Assembly: GCA_002007465.1 (NCBI GenBank)
Contig: LNAC01000108.1
Location: 3,550,306 to 3,614,305 of the forward strand
Source: Ailurus styani
Taxonomy: Eukaryota; Chordata; Mammalia; Carnivora; Ailuridae
Direction of reading: 5' to 3'
Length of the DNA stretch: 64,000 bases
Below the pieces are notes generated by a model that was not told where the DNA came from, did not search any database, and saw only the letters and a list, made by a program, of their open reading frames with translations. Shown piece after piece: positions 52,245 to 63,024 of this stretch; the stretch's first letter is position 1; each line of letters starts with the position of its first letter. Both the position numbers and the translations under genes were made by a program.

Positions 52245-52505
52245 GTCCAGTTCCTCTGTTACACGCTGTCAGAGCCCCCTGCTTCCTTGCAAGGCACTTG
52301 GCACAGCTCATCATCACACGTGGATATGCACGGTTAGTGTCATCCACTAACAGTACACCACTAACAGTCTGCCTCCCCTCCTAGACCTGCGGCTTCAGAG
52401 CTTGGGGAGGCACAGCCAGGGGGCTCAGCCTGCGCCTAGCACTATGCATGGAGTAAAAGTTTCATAAATGCTTGCCCATTGTCGAAATGAATGAATGAGC
52501 ACAAC
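52245..52505 (+). mobile_element. L2 3' relic
   Basis: CCTGCTTCCTTGCAAGGCAC, CTGCCTCCCCTCCTAGACCT, GCGCCTAGCACTATGCATGG, 'TTCATAAATGCTTGCCCATT' and GAAATGAATGAATGAG follow the L2 3' end through its terminal GAATGAATGA. Confidence 0.8.
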
Positions 52506-53349
52506 AAGGAGCCTTTCCAAATGCAAGGTCAGGACACCTCAGACCCCTTCACTGATCCCATAGACGACCCCAGCCCAGCCCTGCTCTGCCTCCAGGGCCT
52601 CAGCCCTCTGGCTCTCTCTGCTCTATAGCCAGCCTGGAGTCCTTCCTCAGCAGTGACATGCAGGTCCTCTCTCCTGGACGGTGGGCAGGCCTCCCTGCTC
52701 CATGCTGGGGCCTTCATGTCTATTACAATTAAGATCCAACTACTCCAGAGGGTTCTTCAGGCCAGTGACCCCTTTTCCTTTCTTTCACCTGCCACCTCAG
52801 CACCTTCTGTCTATTCCTTTACACCCTTGACTCAGGCCTCAGCTCCCTTTGAAAAAATATTTGCATCTCTGCCCTTCTGTAGGGGACTTCACCTGTCTCT
52901 CTAATAAATAGAACATGAGCCTCCACTGGTGCCCAGCCCTGGGGCAGCACTTAGCGGGGGCAGAGTCTAGGGGAGCCCTGCCGCTCTGCCCTCCCCCGCA
53001 GGCCCCTGGGTCAGAACACACCTCCCATGCGGCCCAGAACCCGGCTTCTCTGTGTCTTCCCCTCATCAGATCTGCGGCCACCACCTCCTGGAGACGGAGC
53101 TGCCTGGCTTCCAGACCAGAGCGGGCCCAAGGGGTTGATTAGCATACTATTGTAGGGAAGGAAGTCTGGAGTAATCAGTTTTCCTATTGACACTAAATAA
53201 CATTACCTAAAGGCTCCCCCACCCCTCTGGATGCCAAAAGCGGCCGGAGAAATGAGAACCACGGGTCTCTCTTCTCTGCCTCCTTCCCCAACTCCAGTTA
53301 CCCCTCTTCTTTCTTGTTCTTTCCGACCTGCTTTCCTAGTCTCATAATT
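52506..53349. other. Unique DNA, possibly with a further L2 relic
   Basis: 52740-52910 (AGTGACCCCTTTTCCTTTCT, 'CTTTACACCCTTGACTCAGG') has L2-like pyrimidine-rich wording but is not convincing. No gene recognised. Confidence 0.35.
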
Positions 53350-53540
53350 CCCTGCTTACCTCCCCTCTCCTCAGAGGCTTCTCTCCTTTCCTTCACCCCC
53401 CACTCCCCTGCACCCCCCTCCTTCTCTCCTTCTCTCCCTCCCTCTCTCCGCCCCCTCCCTCCTTCCCTCAGTCTCCCTCTCTCTCTTTCTTTCCATCCCC
53501 TGCTCTCTCCACCTTACCTCCACCCATTTTAAGAAAAACG
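53350..53540. repeat. Polypyrimidine tract, about 190 bp
   Basis: CTTACCTCCCCTCTCCTCAG through repeated TCTCCTTCTCTCCCTCCCTC and TCCCTCTCTCTCTTTCTTTC. Such tracts can form triplex structures, and they also arise by slippage. The ORFs of Pro/Ser/Leu or Arg/Glu across it are artefacts. Confidence 0.85.
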
Positions 53541-53639
53541 CAAACCTCGAAGTCCTCAAGGAAAAGCTTCACCTCCCCTAAAACCGCCCAGCCTCCCTTA
53601 CAGCTGGGGGCGCCTTCGCTGGACCAGCGCTTTGGTCCG

Positions 53640-53775
53640 CCTGGAAAGCCATCTGAATGACAAATCTTTGGACAAATTACTGATTTCTCATCTAATTTAC
53701 ATCCAATTAGTGTGAGTGAAATGAATCATGTGGTCAGCCCCTCAGGGGAAACATCGACATAACAAATGCCCAGGG
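53640..53775. promoter_or_regulatory. Candidate conserved non-coding element
   Basis: Unique AT-rich DNA in a GC-rich neighbourhood: ATGACAAATCTTTGGACAAA, TCTAATTTACATCCAATTAG, GAAATGAATCATGTGGTC and the near-palindrome CCCCTCAGGGG (53738-53748). Homeodomain-type CCAATTAG words and lack of repeat similarity suggest an enhancer under selection. Alignment is needed. Confidence 0.35.
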
Positions 53776-53798
53776 CGTCTTTCCTAGGGAACTGCTGG

Positions 53799-53799
53799 N
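53799..53799. other. Single ambiguous base (N)
   Basis: The only non-ACGT symbol in the window, between GCTGG and CCCGGGG. It is an uncalled base in a GC-rich spot rather than a scaffold gap. Confidence 0.99.
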
Positions 53800-53834
53800 C
53801 CCGGGGCTCTGGTGATCCTAACTGGGATTTGCCA

Positions 53835-54200
53835 CCACTCACCACATGCCAGGCCCTGCATTCAGTACTCTGTGGCATCGTGGCTCTTAACCTTCACAGC
53901 AAAGTACCTCGGAGGCAGGCACCAACTACCGGGATGTCTACTTGGCAAGGAGGGAAACTGAGGCTCAGAGAGGCCGTATTCAAGGCGATCAGTCAGGAAG
54001 ATGCAGGGCTGAGGTTTCTGAACACTGGCAGTATGAAGCCAGAGTCCAGGCACCTAACCATCGCGCTCTGTCAGCTGCGCCCATTTGACAGAGGAGAAAA
54101 CCGAGGCTCGGAGGGGTGAGGTCATTGCCCACAGTCACAGGGAAGTCTAGCAGAGTGGGAATGCCAAGTCTAGGGGAATCCTCTATGTGCAGCTCCATCC
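53835..54200 (-). mobile_element. MIR SINE plus a second partial MIR
   Basis: The first copy at 53835-54085 has ACCACATGCCAGGCCCTGCA, GAAACTGAGGCTCAGAGAGG and GTATGAAGCCAGAGTCCAGG. The second at 54085-54200 begins at GCCCATTTGACAGAGGAGAA with CGAGGCTCGGAGGGGTGAGG and CACAGTCACAGGGAAGTCTA. Both are antisense. Confidence 0.82.
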
Positions 54201-54869
54201 CGCTGCTCAGGCTCTGAGTCCGGGCAGGTAGAAACCACTTCCGGGGGTGAGTGTGCATAGATCACCCAGAGGTTACCGGGGCTCCCCCACCACCACGCCC
54301 CGCCCCCCGCCCAGAGAAGAATCCAGACCAAAGCACACCTTGCCGTGACTGGGTCACCACTTGCTTCTTCACGCATGAAGCGCAGCAGACGGAATTCAGA
54401 AATGTTTTTCTAAAACAAGAAGGATGACTCTCCGAATCGTTTGAAGTGGGAAGACAGGGGCGCGCAGGCAGGCCGGGTGGGGGGCACGGGTTTCTTGTCG
54501 GAACAGTGCAGTAACGGCATGTTTGGGATGAGTTTGGTCTTCCTGTGTAAACTTGTTTCCAGTCTGCTATTTAAAACCTGGCATATGGATAGGATCTCAG
54601 CTTCCAGAACTGGCAGTTCCTACCATTCACAGCGACTAAATAAAAAGGGAATTTTAAAAACCAAATGCAGTTTTACCCCATAACGAGGCAAAGAGAGAAC
54701 TACTAAGAAGTTAACAACTCCCGAACTTGGGCCCAGCCAACCCTCTAAATGTGGAGGCTCCTCCAAACAGGGCGGGGTGAGGAGGGAAGGGCCCGGGTTC
54801 AAGTCCCCCAAGGTAGGCCAGGCTTCCCGGGCTGGGGGCTTCACTGGACGCTCGGCCGGAGGGTCAGGG
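54201..54869. other. Unique DNA, no gene recognised
   Basis: Nothing identifiable. GC-rich with short ORFs. Confidence 0.4.
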
Positions 54870-55093
54870 CACGGTCTTCACAGTCAGCCAGCCGGGCTCT
54901 GAAGACCAGCTCTGCCACTCCCGACTGGGTGACCTTGGGTACCTTACTCACCCTCTCTGGGCTGCAGTTTGCTCAGCAGCAAAACAAGCCCCAAATAGGA
55001 CCTACCTTGCAGGATGTTGTAAGGATAATGTGAGCGAATGCTTGTAAAGCATGTAGCATGATGCCTGTCACATGCTATGCGTGAAAAAAAAAA
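54870..55093 (+). mobile_element. MIR SINE
   Basis: GCTCTGAAGACCAGCTCTGC, CTGGGTGACCTTGGGTACCT, TAGGACCTACCTTGCAGGAT and ATGCCTGTCACATGCTATGC follow MIR, ending in A12. Confidence 0.87.
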
Positions 55094-55424
55094 AACCCAA
55101 ACCAAACAAAAAACACCCTGCACTAATTATCTGCACATCTATTGAGGCAATGAGGGTGATTTTCCTCACTTCTCAGCTTCTGGTATTGGGGGAGTCCAAC
55201 CCCTCTCTTTCAAGGGGTTGAAGGTAGCCAGGGGTCCCAGCAATGTGGTGAACAGAGTAGTAGCAAGAGAGGCCTGGAGGTGAGGGGTAGGGGGGGAGGA
55301 CGAGAGAACAGCCTGGAGAGAAGGACGGGGACTCCAGGAGGCAGAGGACTTTGGTCCCTACGGGTGGGAGCCCAGGAACAAGGATCCTGGGGGAGCAACC
55401 GGGTCGATTCCTGTCTGGATCCCC
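55094..55424. other. Unassigned
   Basis: No gene or repeat recognised. Confidence 0.4.
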
Positions 55425-55640
55425 AGTAACAATAGCAATTGCTCAGCACTTGCTACGTGCCTGGCCCTGTTCTGAAGGCTTTACAGGTATGGGGCTTTCC
55501 TCCCACAGAAGACTCATGGAAGTGGTATTATTATTTTTGAATAGGAAGCAGACTCAGAGAAGTGAAGGCCCAAGGTCATACTGCTGGACAGTGAGTGATG
55601 GGGCTGGGACATCAACCCGGGGACAGGGGGAGGGAGGAGG
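55425..55640 (-). mobile_element. MIR SINE
   Basis: CAGCACTTGCTACGTGCCTG, TAGGAAGCAGACTCAGAGAA, 'GAAGGCCCAAGGTCATACTG' and 'CAGTGAGTGATGGGGCTGGG' form an antisense MIR. The 139-codon ORF at 55351-55770 runs across it and is therefore not credible. Confidence 0.82.
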
Positions 55641-56574
55641 CAGGCTCCAGAGCCCTGCTCGGTTTCCCGCCACCACTAGTTCAGGCCTTGGCGCCAGGAG
55701 GCATCCTGGTGCAGAGAAGAAAGACCCGTCCCCAGGGAGAGAGCAGAACCTGCCCCCTCAGCCCGAATAGACAGTCAAGTCAGCGGCGAGCCTCCTGCCA
55801 GCTCAGACCCCAGACCCATTCAGGACCCCAGCCCAGCCCCTGACAATCAGGGTAAGCCCGCGGAGCCAGCGCCGAGACCCCGTTCCCTGCCCCCCCCGGG
55901 GGAGCAAGCCACCAGTCCCTCAGAGTACGGCTGGTCCCGGCGGAGTGGCGCAAAGTGCCTCAGCAGCTTCCTGTACCCTCAACAGACTGGTCTAGAAAAC
56001 CGGGTGGTGGCCCAGCTGCGTCACGGGACTGTCCCCGAGGCTTAAGTAAAGCGGTTAGAGCCACACCTGACACAGAGTTCTCAGCATGGTTGTCCTTACC
56101 AGGGAGGAAACAGGCTCGGAGCAGAGGCGCCCCTAGTCCGACCGAGCAGAGCAGGGGACACTGACCCCAAACAGGTGGAACTGGACCCCCGCGAGGTCAG
56201 CAGGGCCGTGACTAGGGCCGTGGGTGTGCCGAGGGCAGGGGGGCAGTGTGGGGGGACAGTCCGGTGGTCTGAAGAACCATGACCCCAGGGACGTCATGGG
56301 GCACCTCTGACTCACTTGTCCCAGAACACAGAGACCACAGCCCCCCAGTTCTGGAAGGCTGCTCCCAGACACATGTCATCCCATCTCCCCATTTCCCCAG
56401 AGCATCCCTTGGGAGGGAGAACTTTGTCCCGACTCCGAGATTCGCCCCAGGCGCCGAGGGCATGCCTGCTCCGGGCTCCTGCTTCAGAGCCTGCCACTGT
56501 CAAGACTTATGGCCGCCTCGTCTCTCCCCCTCGCTGGGTCTGGCTACATCACTTATCTCCCCGACGCTGACCTG
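55641..56574. other. GC-rich unique DNA, no gene recognised
   Basis: Overlapping ORFs in several frames on both strands (up to 110 codons) reflect the low stop-codon frequency of GC-rich DNA. No domain recognised. Confidence 0.4.
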
Positions 56575-56874
56575 CCAGCAGCTGCAGGAGGCTCACTCCG
56601 GTAAGATTTGATTAATGAGGTTCAGCAGCAACAAATCAGTCTTATGGAGCAGCCCTCCCCTCTCCGGGACACACTCTCACAACAGCCTCTGCATACAAAC
56701 CACCCGCGGGTGTGGGGCGGCCCCCCGGCCTCCTGGCGGCCGCCCGGCTCTGCACCCCGGCCTCCGCGGGCCGGACCTGGCTGGACTCCCTGCTCGCCCC
56801 CTCCAGTAGGCACCGCACCCAAGCGCCTGGCAAGAGGGGCTTGCTTTTCCCCCTTATCTTCAAGATAATGATAT
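56575..56874. promoter_or_regulatory. Candidate element: AT-rich motif block next to a CpG-dense patch
   Basis: 56590-56640 (GGTAAGATTTGATTAATGAG, CAGCAACAAATCAG) is followed at about 56690-56830 by GC-rich sequence with roughly 14 CpG in 140 bp (ACCCGCGGGTGTGGGGCGGC, CTCCGCGGGCCGGACC). It is too short for a classical CpG island, but CpG retention here contrasts with the rest of the window. The role is inferred. Confidence 0.3.
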
Positions 56875-57125
56875 AATTATTATAGTGATGTAAATCACGA
56901 TAGCTCCGGTCTCTGGACTTGCTGGATGCGTGACACTTTGCTCAACACTTGACGTGATTTTATTTAATCAATCCTCTCAGCAACCCTATGGGGTGGGGAT
57001 TTTACTCCTGCCATTTTGCGGATGAGGGGAGTGAGGTGTGGTGGGCTGGTACCTCGCCCACCAGTCAGAGAGCTGCAGAGCTGGGATTTGAACCTCGGCT
57101 TTCCAGCCTTTAATTCTACTTTTTC
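56875..57125 (-). mobile_element. MIR SINE, near full length
   Basis: TTGCTCAACACTTGACGTGA, CTCAGCAACCCTATGGGGTG, CCATTTTGCGGATGAGGGGA and GCTGGGATTTGAACCTCGGC follow the antisense MIR. Confidence 0.88.
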
Positions 57126-58214
57126 ACAGTCGAAGTCCTAAAACCCTTTGGAAACGCGATGAAAGCTTTGGTCTTTTTTGAAAATTTTCGGCGCGAGCAG
57201 ATGCACCCACCTTGGACCTCCTCTGGCCTGAGGACCCCGCCAGCCCAGCTCACTCGCTGTGAAACTCGGGCACAGCTCTCTGGCCCTGGGCCTCAGTCTG
57301 TCCTGGAAGGATGGGAAACGGAGGGGTCCCGGCTCCCAGGGCTCACCTCTCCTACTCTCTGCTTCAAATGCAGACACCCACCCCCCGAGTCCTGCCTCCC
57401 CATCTCAACCCCTCACTCCCATTTGGAAAGTTCTGGTCATTGGAAGGCAGAACCGTTTTTCTCGTGGGATTTCCAACCACTCTCTGAGCATCACCCCACC
57501 ATGGCCCTTCTCCTTACCCCGACTGTTTTATTGGAACTGTTTGCTTTTCAAGTAGTTACAGGAAGTCCACGGCCCACGGCATCCCGTCCACTCCCCTGCC
57601 GTATAATCTACGCATCGTTCAAGCGCGTGTCCCTCCGGCCATCGGTGATCTCCGGTCACCTTCCTGGGAACCTTTCTGTAGGGGGCGTCCTGCTCAGCTG
57701 CCCCTCTGTACCCCCCGCAACTCCTCTTGCCCCCCGACCACCAGGCCTTGATCCCCCACTCTTTCTTGCACACTGAAGGGGCTCTGGCGCTCCCACTTGC
57801 GCCCCTCTCTTTACCTTCCCCAAAGCCCTCACATCCCAGAAACATTTGTCAGGGCTTTGCCAATAGCCACTTTTTCATCTGCTGGGGCAAGAGTCATCTC
57901 TGCATATAGATGTTTTGTAATAGATGCTGCATTGATTATGTAAAGTTCTTTTGGGAATCGCCTGGCCATTTCTGGGTCCTCACTTGACCAGTTCCACCTC
58001 CGACTCACATCTTGGATCTCCTGGGTCAGGATGCCAAACCACCTGAGCCAGAGGCTCGGGGAGGGAGCACAGTCCCGCGTGGGTGCTCACGTGGCAAGGA
58101 CAGATGGCTCTCCCCATCCAGATGGACTTGCACGGCCCACCCTACTTTGGACAGGCTGGCTGAGGAAGGGCCATTTCATCTGAATGTGGCTTGTTCCTCA
58201 GGCGGAAGTAACAC
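57126..58214. other. Unique DNA holding the longest ORF of the window (not a gene)
   Basis: A 205-codon plus-strand ORF (57159-57776) is the longest in the window. Its product is Pro/Ser/Leu/Arg-rich without recognisable domains. Other frames and the minus strand are also largely open over 57250-57850, and it begins next to a MIR. I regard it as chance opening in C-rich DNA. Confidence 0.4.
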
Positions 58215-58410
58215 TGATGATTCTGGTGATGAACATTTATTGGTACTCTGAGGGGTACAAAGCAAAGCGCATTCTTCCGTTAATTCAGACTATCCTCCCA
58301 ACAACCTTGTGTGAGAGGGGTTATTACTGTGCCCACTTTACAGATATGGAAACTAAGGCATTGAGAAGTGACTTGCCCAAGGTGGCGTGGTTCACATGGG
58401 GCAATTCCAG
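58215..58410 (-). mobile_element. MIR SINE
   Basis: CCTCCCAACAACCTTGTGTG, CACTTTACAGATATGGAAAC and TGAGAAGTGACTTGCCCAAG follow the antisense MIR. Confidence 0.85.
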
Positions 58411-59739
58411 CCCCCGAGGCCAATTCATCAGACTGCGAGACTGTACTTTTTCTCCTATATTATTTTGCTTACAAGGTTATGTGGGGAGAGGCGCGTTTAT
58501 AAGATGCTCTCAGATGGTTCCGCCAGTCCCAGTGTCTTGAAGCGTGCAGGAAATGCACATGGTTATGTGCATCTGTGCTGGAGAGAAACCTGAATAGCTC
58601 TGTGTGGGGTATTGGGAGTGGCTGTGAGGAAGTGGGCTGGAGCGCAGAGCGAAAGGGGAGCGCGGGAGCCTACGTTTGGGGGCGCGCTGTGTGGGAGACT
58701 GTGCCTACATGTGCTATTAGCCTCTGGTCTGCTGCCTCCTCTGGAGGGTCACTATGAAGTTCATCTTCAGATCCTGGAGCCTAGAGGTTCAGCCTCATAG
58801 GACAGAAACCCAGATGGATTGCCGTTTGCAGACTGTTTGGGGATGACTGTGGAACAAACACCTTAACAGACGTGCCCTGTCCCCTCAAAAAATACTCTCC
58901 CTGGAAGCCCAGGACAAGCCCCAAGTGTTTGGAGTTGGTCCTTGGACAGTGCCTTTGGAGACAATGATCAAGTCACCCAGAAAAGAAGGTCCGTGACCTT
59001 GCAGGGATGGGGTGTGGGCAGAGAAAGGGCACCATGGAATTAAGCCAGCAAGTAGCCCCAGATGGCGGAGGTGGAGAGAGGAGAAGGTGTACCAAATCCT
59101 TGTTGGACCCAGTGCCTCCTGTCACTGCCTGGGGCCATGGAAAATGTGCAGGGACACTGAGGCTAATCGTCGGGGCCACTGAGGATCCTTTGTCCCAGGC
59201 AGCCGAGCCCTGGGTGGCATCTGGTGATTGGCCTACCATTTGAAGGTAGTTCTTCAAAAGTCTTCCTCCGGCCACCTTCCGTCTAACGGGCTGATGGCGT
59301 CCAGAGAGGCCTCCTCGTGGGGTGACCCCTGAGGTCTCCCAGGGCCAGAGTCAGCTCAGAGAGCCCTGGAGGTTCCCCGGGGGCCCACCCCCATGCGGGC
59401 TTCTTAGACAGAGTATTCTCTGCCTTCACGGTATACTTGCCGTCTTCCACGGGGCCCAGACACCCTGACCCACTCATAACAGCAAGTCTATACCCGACCT
59501 GTGGGAGGGAGACAGAGTCCAGTCACATTGGTAGGATACCGACCAACCAAGCCAAGGCTGACAGAATTCCCTTTCGGCCTGCCCCCAGGCTGGCATTCCC
59601 TGCAGCAACGCCAGAGATTTCCCTGGAGCTTCCTGCTCTGGCTTCTACCTGAACTTGGCACCCCCGTGTGCCAATCAGAGTCACACCTCCCATTTAACCA
59701 GAAGCACATTTTCCAGCTTGTTCTTCCACCAGGCTGGGC
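58411..59739. other. Unique DNA, no gene recognised
   Basis: Short ORFs on both strands. No repeat or domain recognised. Confidence 0.4.
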
Positions 59740-60230
59740 TCCAAATGCCTCTTGTGGTCGTTTCCCGAAATCAAATCCAACCTCAAAGCACGAAGATTTG
59801 CCATTATTAAAGACGAGCAAAAGCATATGCCCCGGGCTCTGGAGAGAATTTCTAATGAGGATTCCAAAGATCACAGCCGACTCACGAGCTCTTGGAATCT
59901 GAGGGGCCCTTCGCAGTCACGGAGCCCTCTAATTATGCTCCTTGCACATCTCGCCGTCCCCACCTCCACGGCTTGGCCGCATGGCTCCCACGACAGTAGT
60001 CTGTGTGATGTAGAGATGGTGTTTAAAGTCGGCATATAAAGGGAAAAAACCGGGCATGGTCAAAATTACCCTTACAAATCCCTTAGGAGAGAGACCAATA
60101 TGTCACATCTCAGCAAGCCCAGCACAGCCCGGCTTCCCCCAGCATTGGAACAAATCACTTTTCTTTGGGTTAAGCTGCCGATGAGGGCATTGGCTTGATT
60201 TGAGGGACCACATTACATGAAAGATGCATG
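59740..60230. promoter_or_regulatory. Candidate conserved non-coding element (or unrecognised exon)
   Basis: Unique, non-repetitive DNA with GCCATTATTAAAGACG, GAGCCCTCTAATTATGCTCC, GAATTTCTAATGAGGATTCC, GTCGGCATATAAAGGG and CATTGGCTTGATTTGAGG. A 95-codon plus-strand ORF (59752-60039) crosses it and looks somewhat protein-like, but another frame is open too. I favour a regulatory element. Confidence 0.28.
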
Positions 60231-60479
60231 TCTCTAAACACAAAAGTCACCCTCAGAGTGATACTCACAGGAAGAGAGGCGCAGAGAACCTGAAAGCCAC
60301 TGGGGGAAAGAGCAGGATCCATCTCCCATCTCGTGTTAGCTCTGGGGCATAGCTCCCTGAGTGCAATGGGGGTCAGAACCCCTACTTTATTCTCCATACA
60401 CACTCTTTGTTGTGGTGGTGGTGGTTGTTATGCTGTATGCGTATACGTGGCTGAATTCAAATACAGGATGTGCCATCTC
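60231..60479. other. Unassigned; short (GGT)n-like tract near 60411-60428
   Basis: TTGTGGTGGTGGTGGTTGTT is a small trinucleotide run. Nothing else recognised. Confidence 0.4.
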
Positions 60480-60830
60480 CTCCCTAGAAGACTCATCCCC
60501 TGAGTTACAACATTGACATCCTTCAAAGCTACTTCTGCATCCTCAATGCCACTTCCTCCAGGGGGCACTCTCTGATTGCCTCAGCTGGAAGTAGTGTCCC
60601 AACTAGGCATTCCCACAGGAGCTTATTCGTACTCTTCTGATGGCCAATGTTATCCTGTGCCTCATATCATATTAATTATGCCCCCGTCTCATCCCCACAA
60701 GTATGCCCTAAAGTCCTGGAGGTGTATGTGAGTCCTTGCCCATTTCACCTCTGAGCATCTAATGTCTCCCATGTATCCCTTTTATCAATAAATATTGATT
60801 CAAAGAATAGATATATGAATGAATGAACTA
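60480..60830 (+). mobile_element. L2 LINE 3' relic
   Basis: CCTTCAAAGCTACTTCTGCA, GCCACTTCCTCCAGGGGGCA, 'GTGCCTCATATCATATTAAT', AGTCCTGGAGGTGTATGTGA and TATCAATAAATATTGATTCA with ATGAATGAATGAA follow the L2 3' end over 350 bp, the best-preserved L2 here. Confidence 0.85.
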
Positions 60831-61084
60831 CAAAAATAGTTCATCTTGGGAAATGAAAACATGTCAATTGATACAAGACGCGCTAGACCCAGGGACTCAG
60901 GGCAGACTGCAGTGAGGATTTCCATTTTGACTTGACCCCATAAACTAGATGCCTTTGGGGCAGGTCTCTCCATGCTGTCTCTCCTCCTGAGCTCGTCCAA
61001 CCTTCCCTCCCAGACCCCTCCCCTTCTGGTACTCTGTGTAGCACAGCCACCCAGCAACAAAAACAGAAGCCTCACCCTGCCTGG
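60831..61084. other. Unassigned
   Basis: No gene or repeat recognised. Confidence 0.4.
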
Positions 61085-61210
61085 TAGGAAGGGCAAACAT
61101 TAATATCCCCATTTGATGCATAAAGAAACTGAGGCTCAGAACGAATGTGTCTGTCCCACAGTCACATGGCTGATGCCCAGCAGGGCCTGGCTTGATGCCA
61201 GCCAAAACCT
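61085..61210 (-). mobile_element. MIR SINE, partial
   Basis: TCCCCATTTGATGCATAAAG, AAACTGAGGCTCAGAACGAA and CCCACAGTCACATGGCTGAT follow the antisense MIR. Confidence 0.8.
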
Positions 61211-61604
61211 GTCTTGTTTTCTTTTTCTATTTAATCCCATATTATCTCTGGATAAAGAAGCCAGTCTGCTTGTGATGAATATGCAGTCATCGTGGGGAGC
61301 CCCGCCCAAGGAGAGGCCAGCGGACCGCGTTCTGGTAACTTTCCTGCCATGGCAATGCATGGCTGGAAAATAATTTGGGGGCTCTCTGCTGGAACCCACA
61401 ACACACCTGTGATGTGAGTGGACCTTACAGATGCCAGGTCCCTACCTACCCCTCTGCCCAGGTCTCTTGGGGTGCTGAGATTTCTGTGTTTTCTTCCAGG
61501 ACCCTGGTACCCAGCTCTGGAGCAAGACCACTGGCGGGTCTCTTTCTTACGTCTTCTTCCCACCCATGTCCCCCGTGACCAAGGACTGTCTCAGTCACCC
61601 AGAG
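61211..61604. other. Unassigned unique DNA
   Basis: Overlapping ORFs on both strands, up to 110 codons, with no recognisable domain. Confidence 0.4.
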
Positions 61605-62110
61605 GGATGGCACAGCGCAAGGAACGAGGCTTTGGAGCCTAGGAGATCTGCCCTCAAATCCTAGCCCGCCTCTCTAATACTCGGCTGACTGTTGCTGAAC
61701 TGCTCTGAGCCAAGTTTCTTCATCTGTATAATCAGGATCATGATACTGACATCAAAGATTTGCTGACATGAAGTTACAGATACGTGCAGCCGAGGTCTCA
61801 GACCACACTTAGCTGAAATTCATTCCAAAGGGCATGCCTCACACACTTAAAAGCCAGGTTCACAGTCAGCTCTCTTGGATTTCCCTCCCAGCTCCTGCGC
61901 TTATTCACCCTCTGTGTGTCTCTGGGAAAGTTACTCACCATCTCTGGGCCCCAAAATCCTCACCAGTAAAATTGGCATAAACATAGCACCTAACTCATGG
62001 GGCTGCTTTGCAATAAAAGAAGATAATTCACATTAACAGCTTAGCACCGTGTCTGGTACTTAACCAGTACTCAATAAATGTTACCCATTAATTATTAGCC
62101 ATTATTAATT
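61605..62110 (+). mobile_element. Two MIR SINEs in tandem, same orientation
   Basis: The first at 61605-61800 has GAGGCTTTGGAGCCTAGGAG, 'CTGCCCTCAAATCCTAGCCC' and TTTCTTCATCTGTATAATCA. The second at 61850-62110 has GGGAAAGTTACTCACCATCT, CTGGGCCCCAAAATCCTCAC, 'TTAGCACCGTGTCTGGTACT' and 'GTACTCAATAAATGTTACCC'. They are independent insertions of different decay. Confidence 0.85.
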
Positions 62111-62329
62111 AGGCCAGTGGATTGGTGGCCAAGTCTGGAAGGAGCTGATTTCCATGAGGTTTTGACTGAAGGAACGAGAAGGGAAACAAGGTCCTTGGGC
62201 CCTTGGCACACCTGGTGTTCGAGACCGCTGAGGAGTGGGCGGGCAGCAAAGGGAAAAAGGGGAAGGAGCCGTTATAGGGTCCCCGGGTTTCCAGGGGGAC
62301 CCAGGCTAGTGCAGAGGCACCTCCAGTGA

Positions 62330-62455
62330 GTCTAAGATATCTCTTTACTGAGAAGCTACTGTGTCCCCAGGCCTGTGCTTGGAGCTGAGGATTCTGTGGT
62401 GAATAGGAGACATAGTCCTGCCCTCCTGGAGTGCATGGTCCAGTGAGCTTTCGCA
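62330..62455 (-). mobile_element. L2 3' relic
   Basis: TACTGAGAAGCTACTGTGTC, CCAGGCCTGTGCTTGGAGCT, TCTGTGGTGAATAGGAGACA and 'CCTGCCCTCCTGGAGTGCAT' follow antisense L2. Sequence 62111-62329 beside it is unassigned. Confidence 0.75.
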
Positions 62456-63024
62456 CCTGCTGCCTCGGAGCCCCTTCCCTGGGAGTGGACCCTGGAGGCC
62501 TTGGGGTGGCCCGGCAGCATAGTCAGGGTGACATGTCCTCTTGTCCAGCTGCAGGCATTCATGGAGGAGTTTAAGGAGCAGGCAAAACATCAAAGAGTCC
62601 CTGAGCTCACACGAGACACCTGAGGAAGCTTCCAGAAATAACAGGGTGAGGCTGTAAATGGGCAGATGTTCCACAGGAGGGAGCAAAAGTGCAGTCAGGG
62701 CTGTGATGGTGGACGGGCCACATGATCACACAATGGCCCCTGAACTTGGGGAAAGGGGGGTGTGGAATGGGCCTACACCCTCAGTGAGGGATGGTGTCCC
62801 CAGCATAGCCTCCACAAAGACACGGGCTCACGCGAATGCACCCCCCGCCCTCCGCATCCCTGCAGCACACCTGCGGAAAGCACTGAGCCAGCACGCTGAG
62901 CTCCCCACAGAGGTACACAGCTCGGGGTACTCAGCAGGCCTGCCCCTCACGTGCCCCTCCCACACCGGAGAAACCTCCCCACCCACACTGCACCCCTGCC
63001 ACCCTCTCTTCTCTCTCCAGCACC
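62456..63024. other. GC-rich unique DNA, no gene recognised
   Basis: ORFs up to 128 codons in several frames, none recognisable. Confidence 0.4.

Noticed and set aside
53350..53540. Polypyrimidine tract as a possible gene for a Pro/Ser-rich or Arg/Glu-rich protein
   Set aside because: Slippage-type low-complexity DNA; the frames only reflect composition.
55351..55770. 139-codon plus-strand ORF
   Set aside because: It runs straight through an antisense MIR (55425-55640) and has no recognisable product.
57159..57776. 205-codon plus-strand ORF, the longest in the window
   Set aside because: Pro/Ser/Leu/Arg-rich without any recognisable domain, in C-rich DNA where other frames and the opposite strand are also open; starts beside a MIR and has no splice or promoter context.
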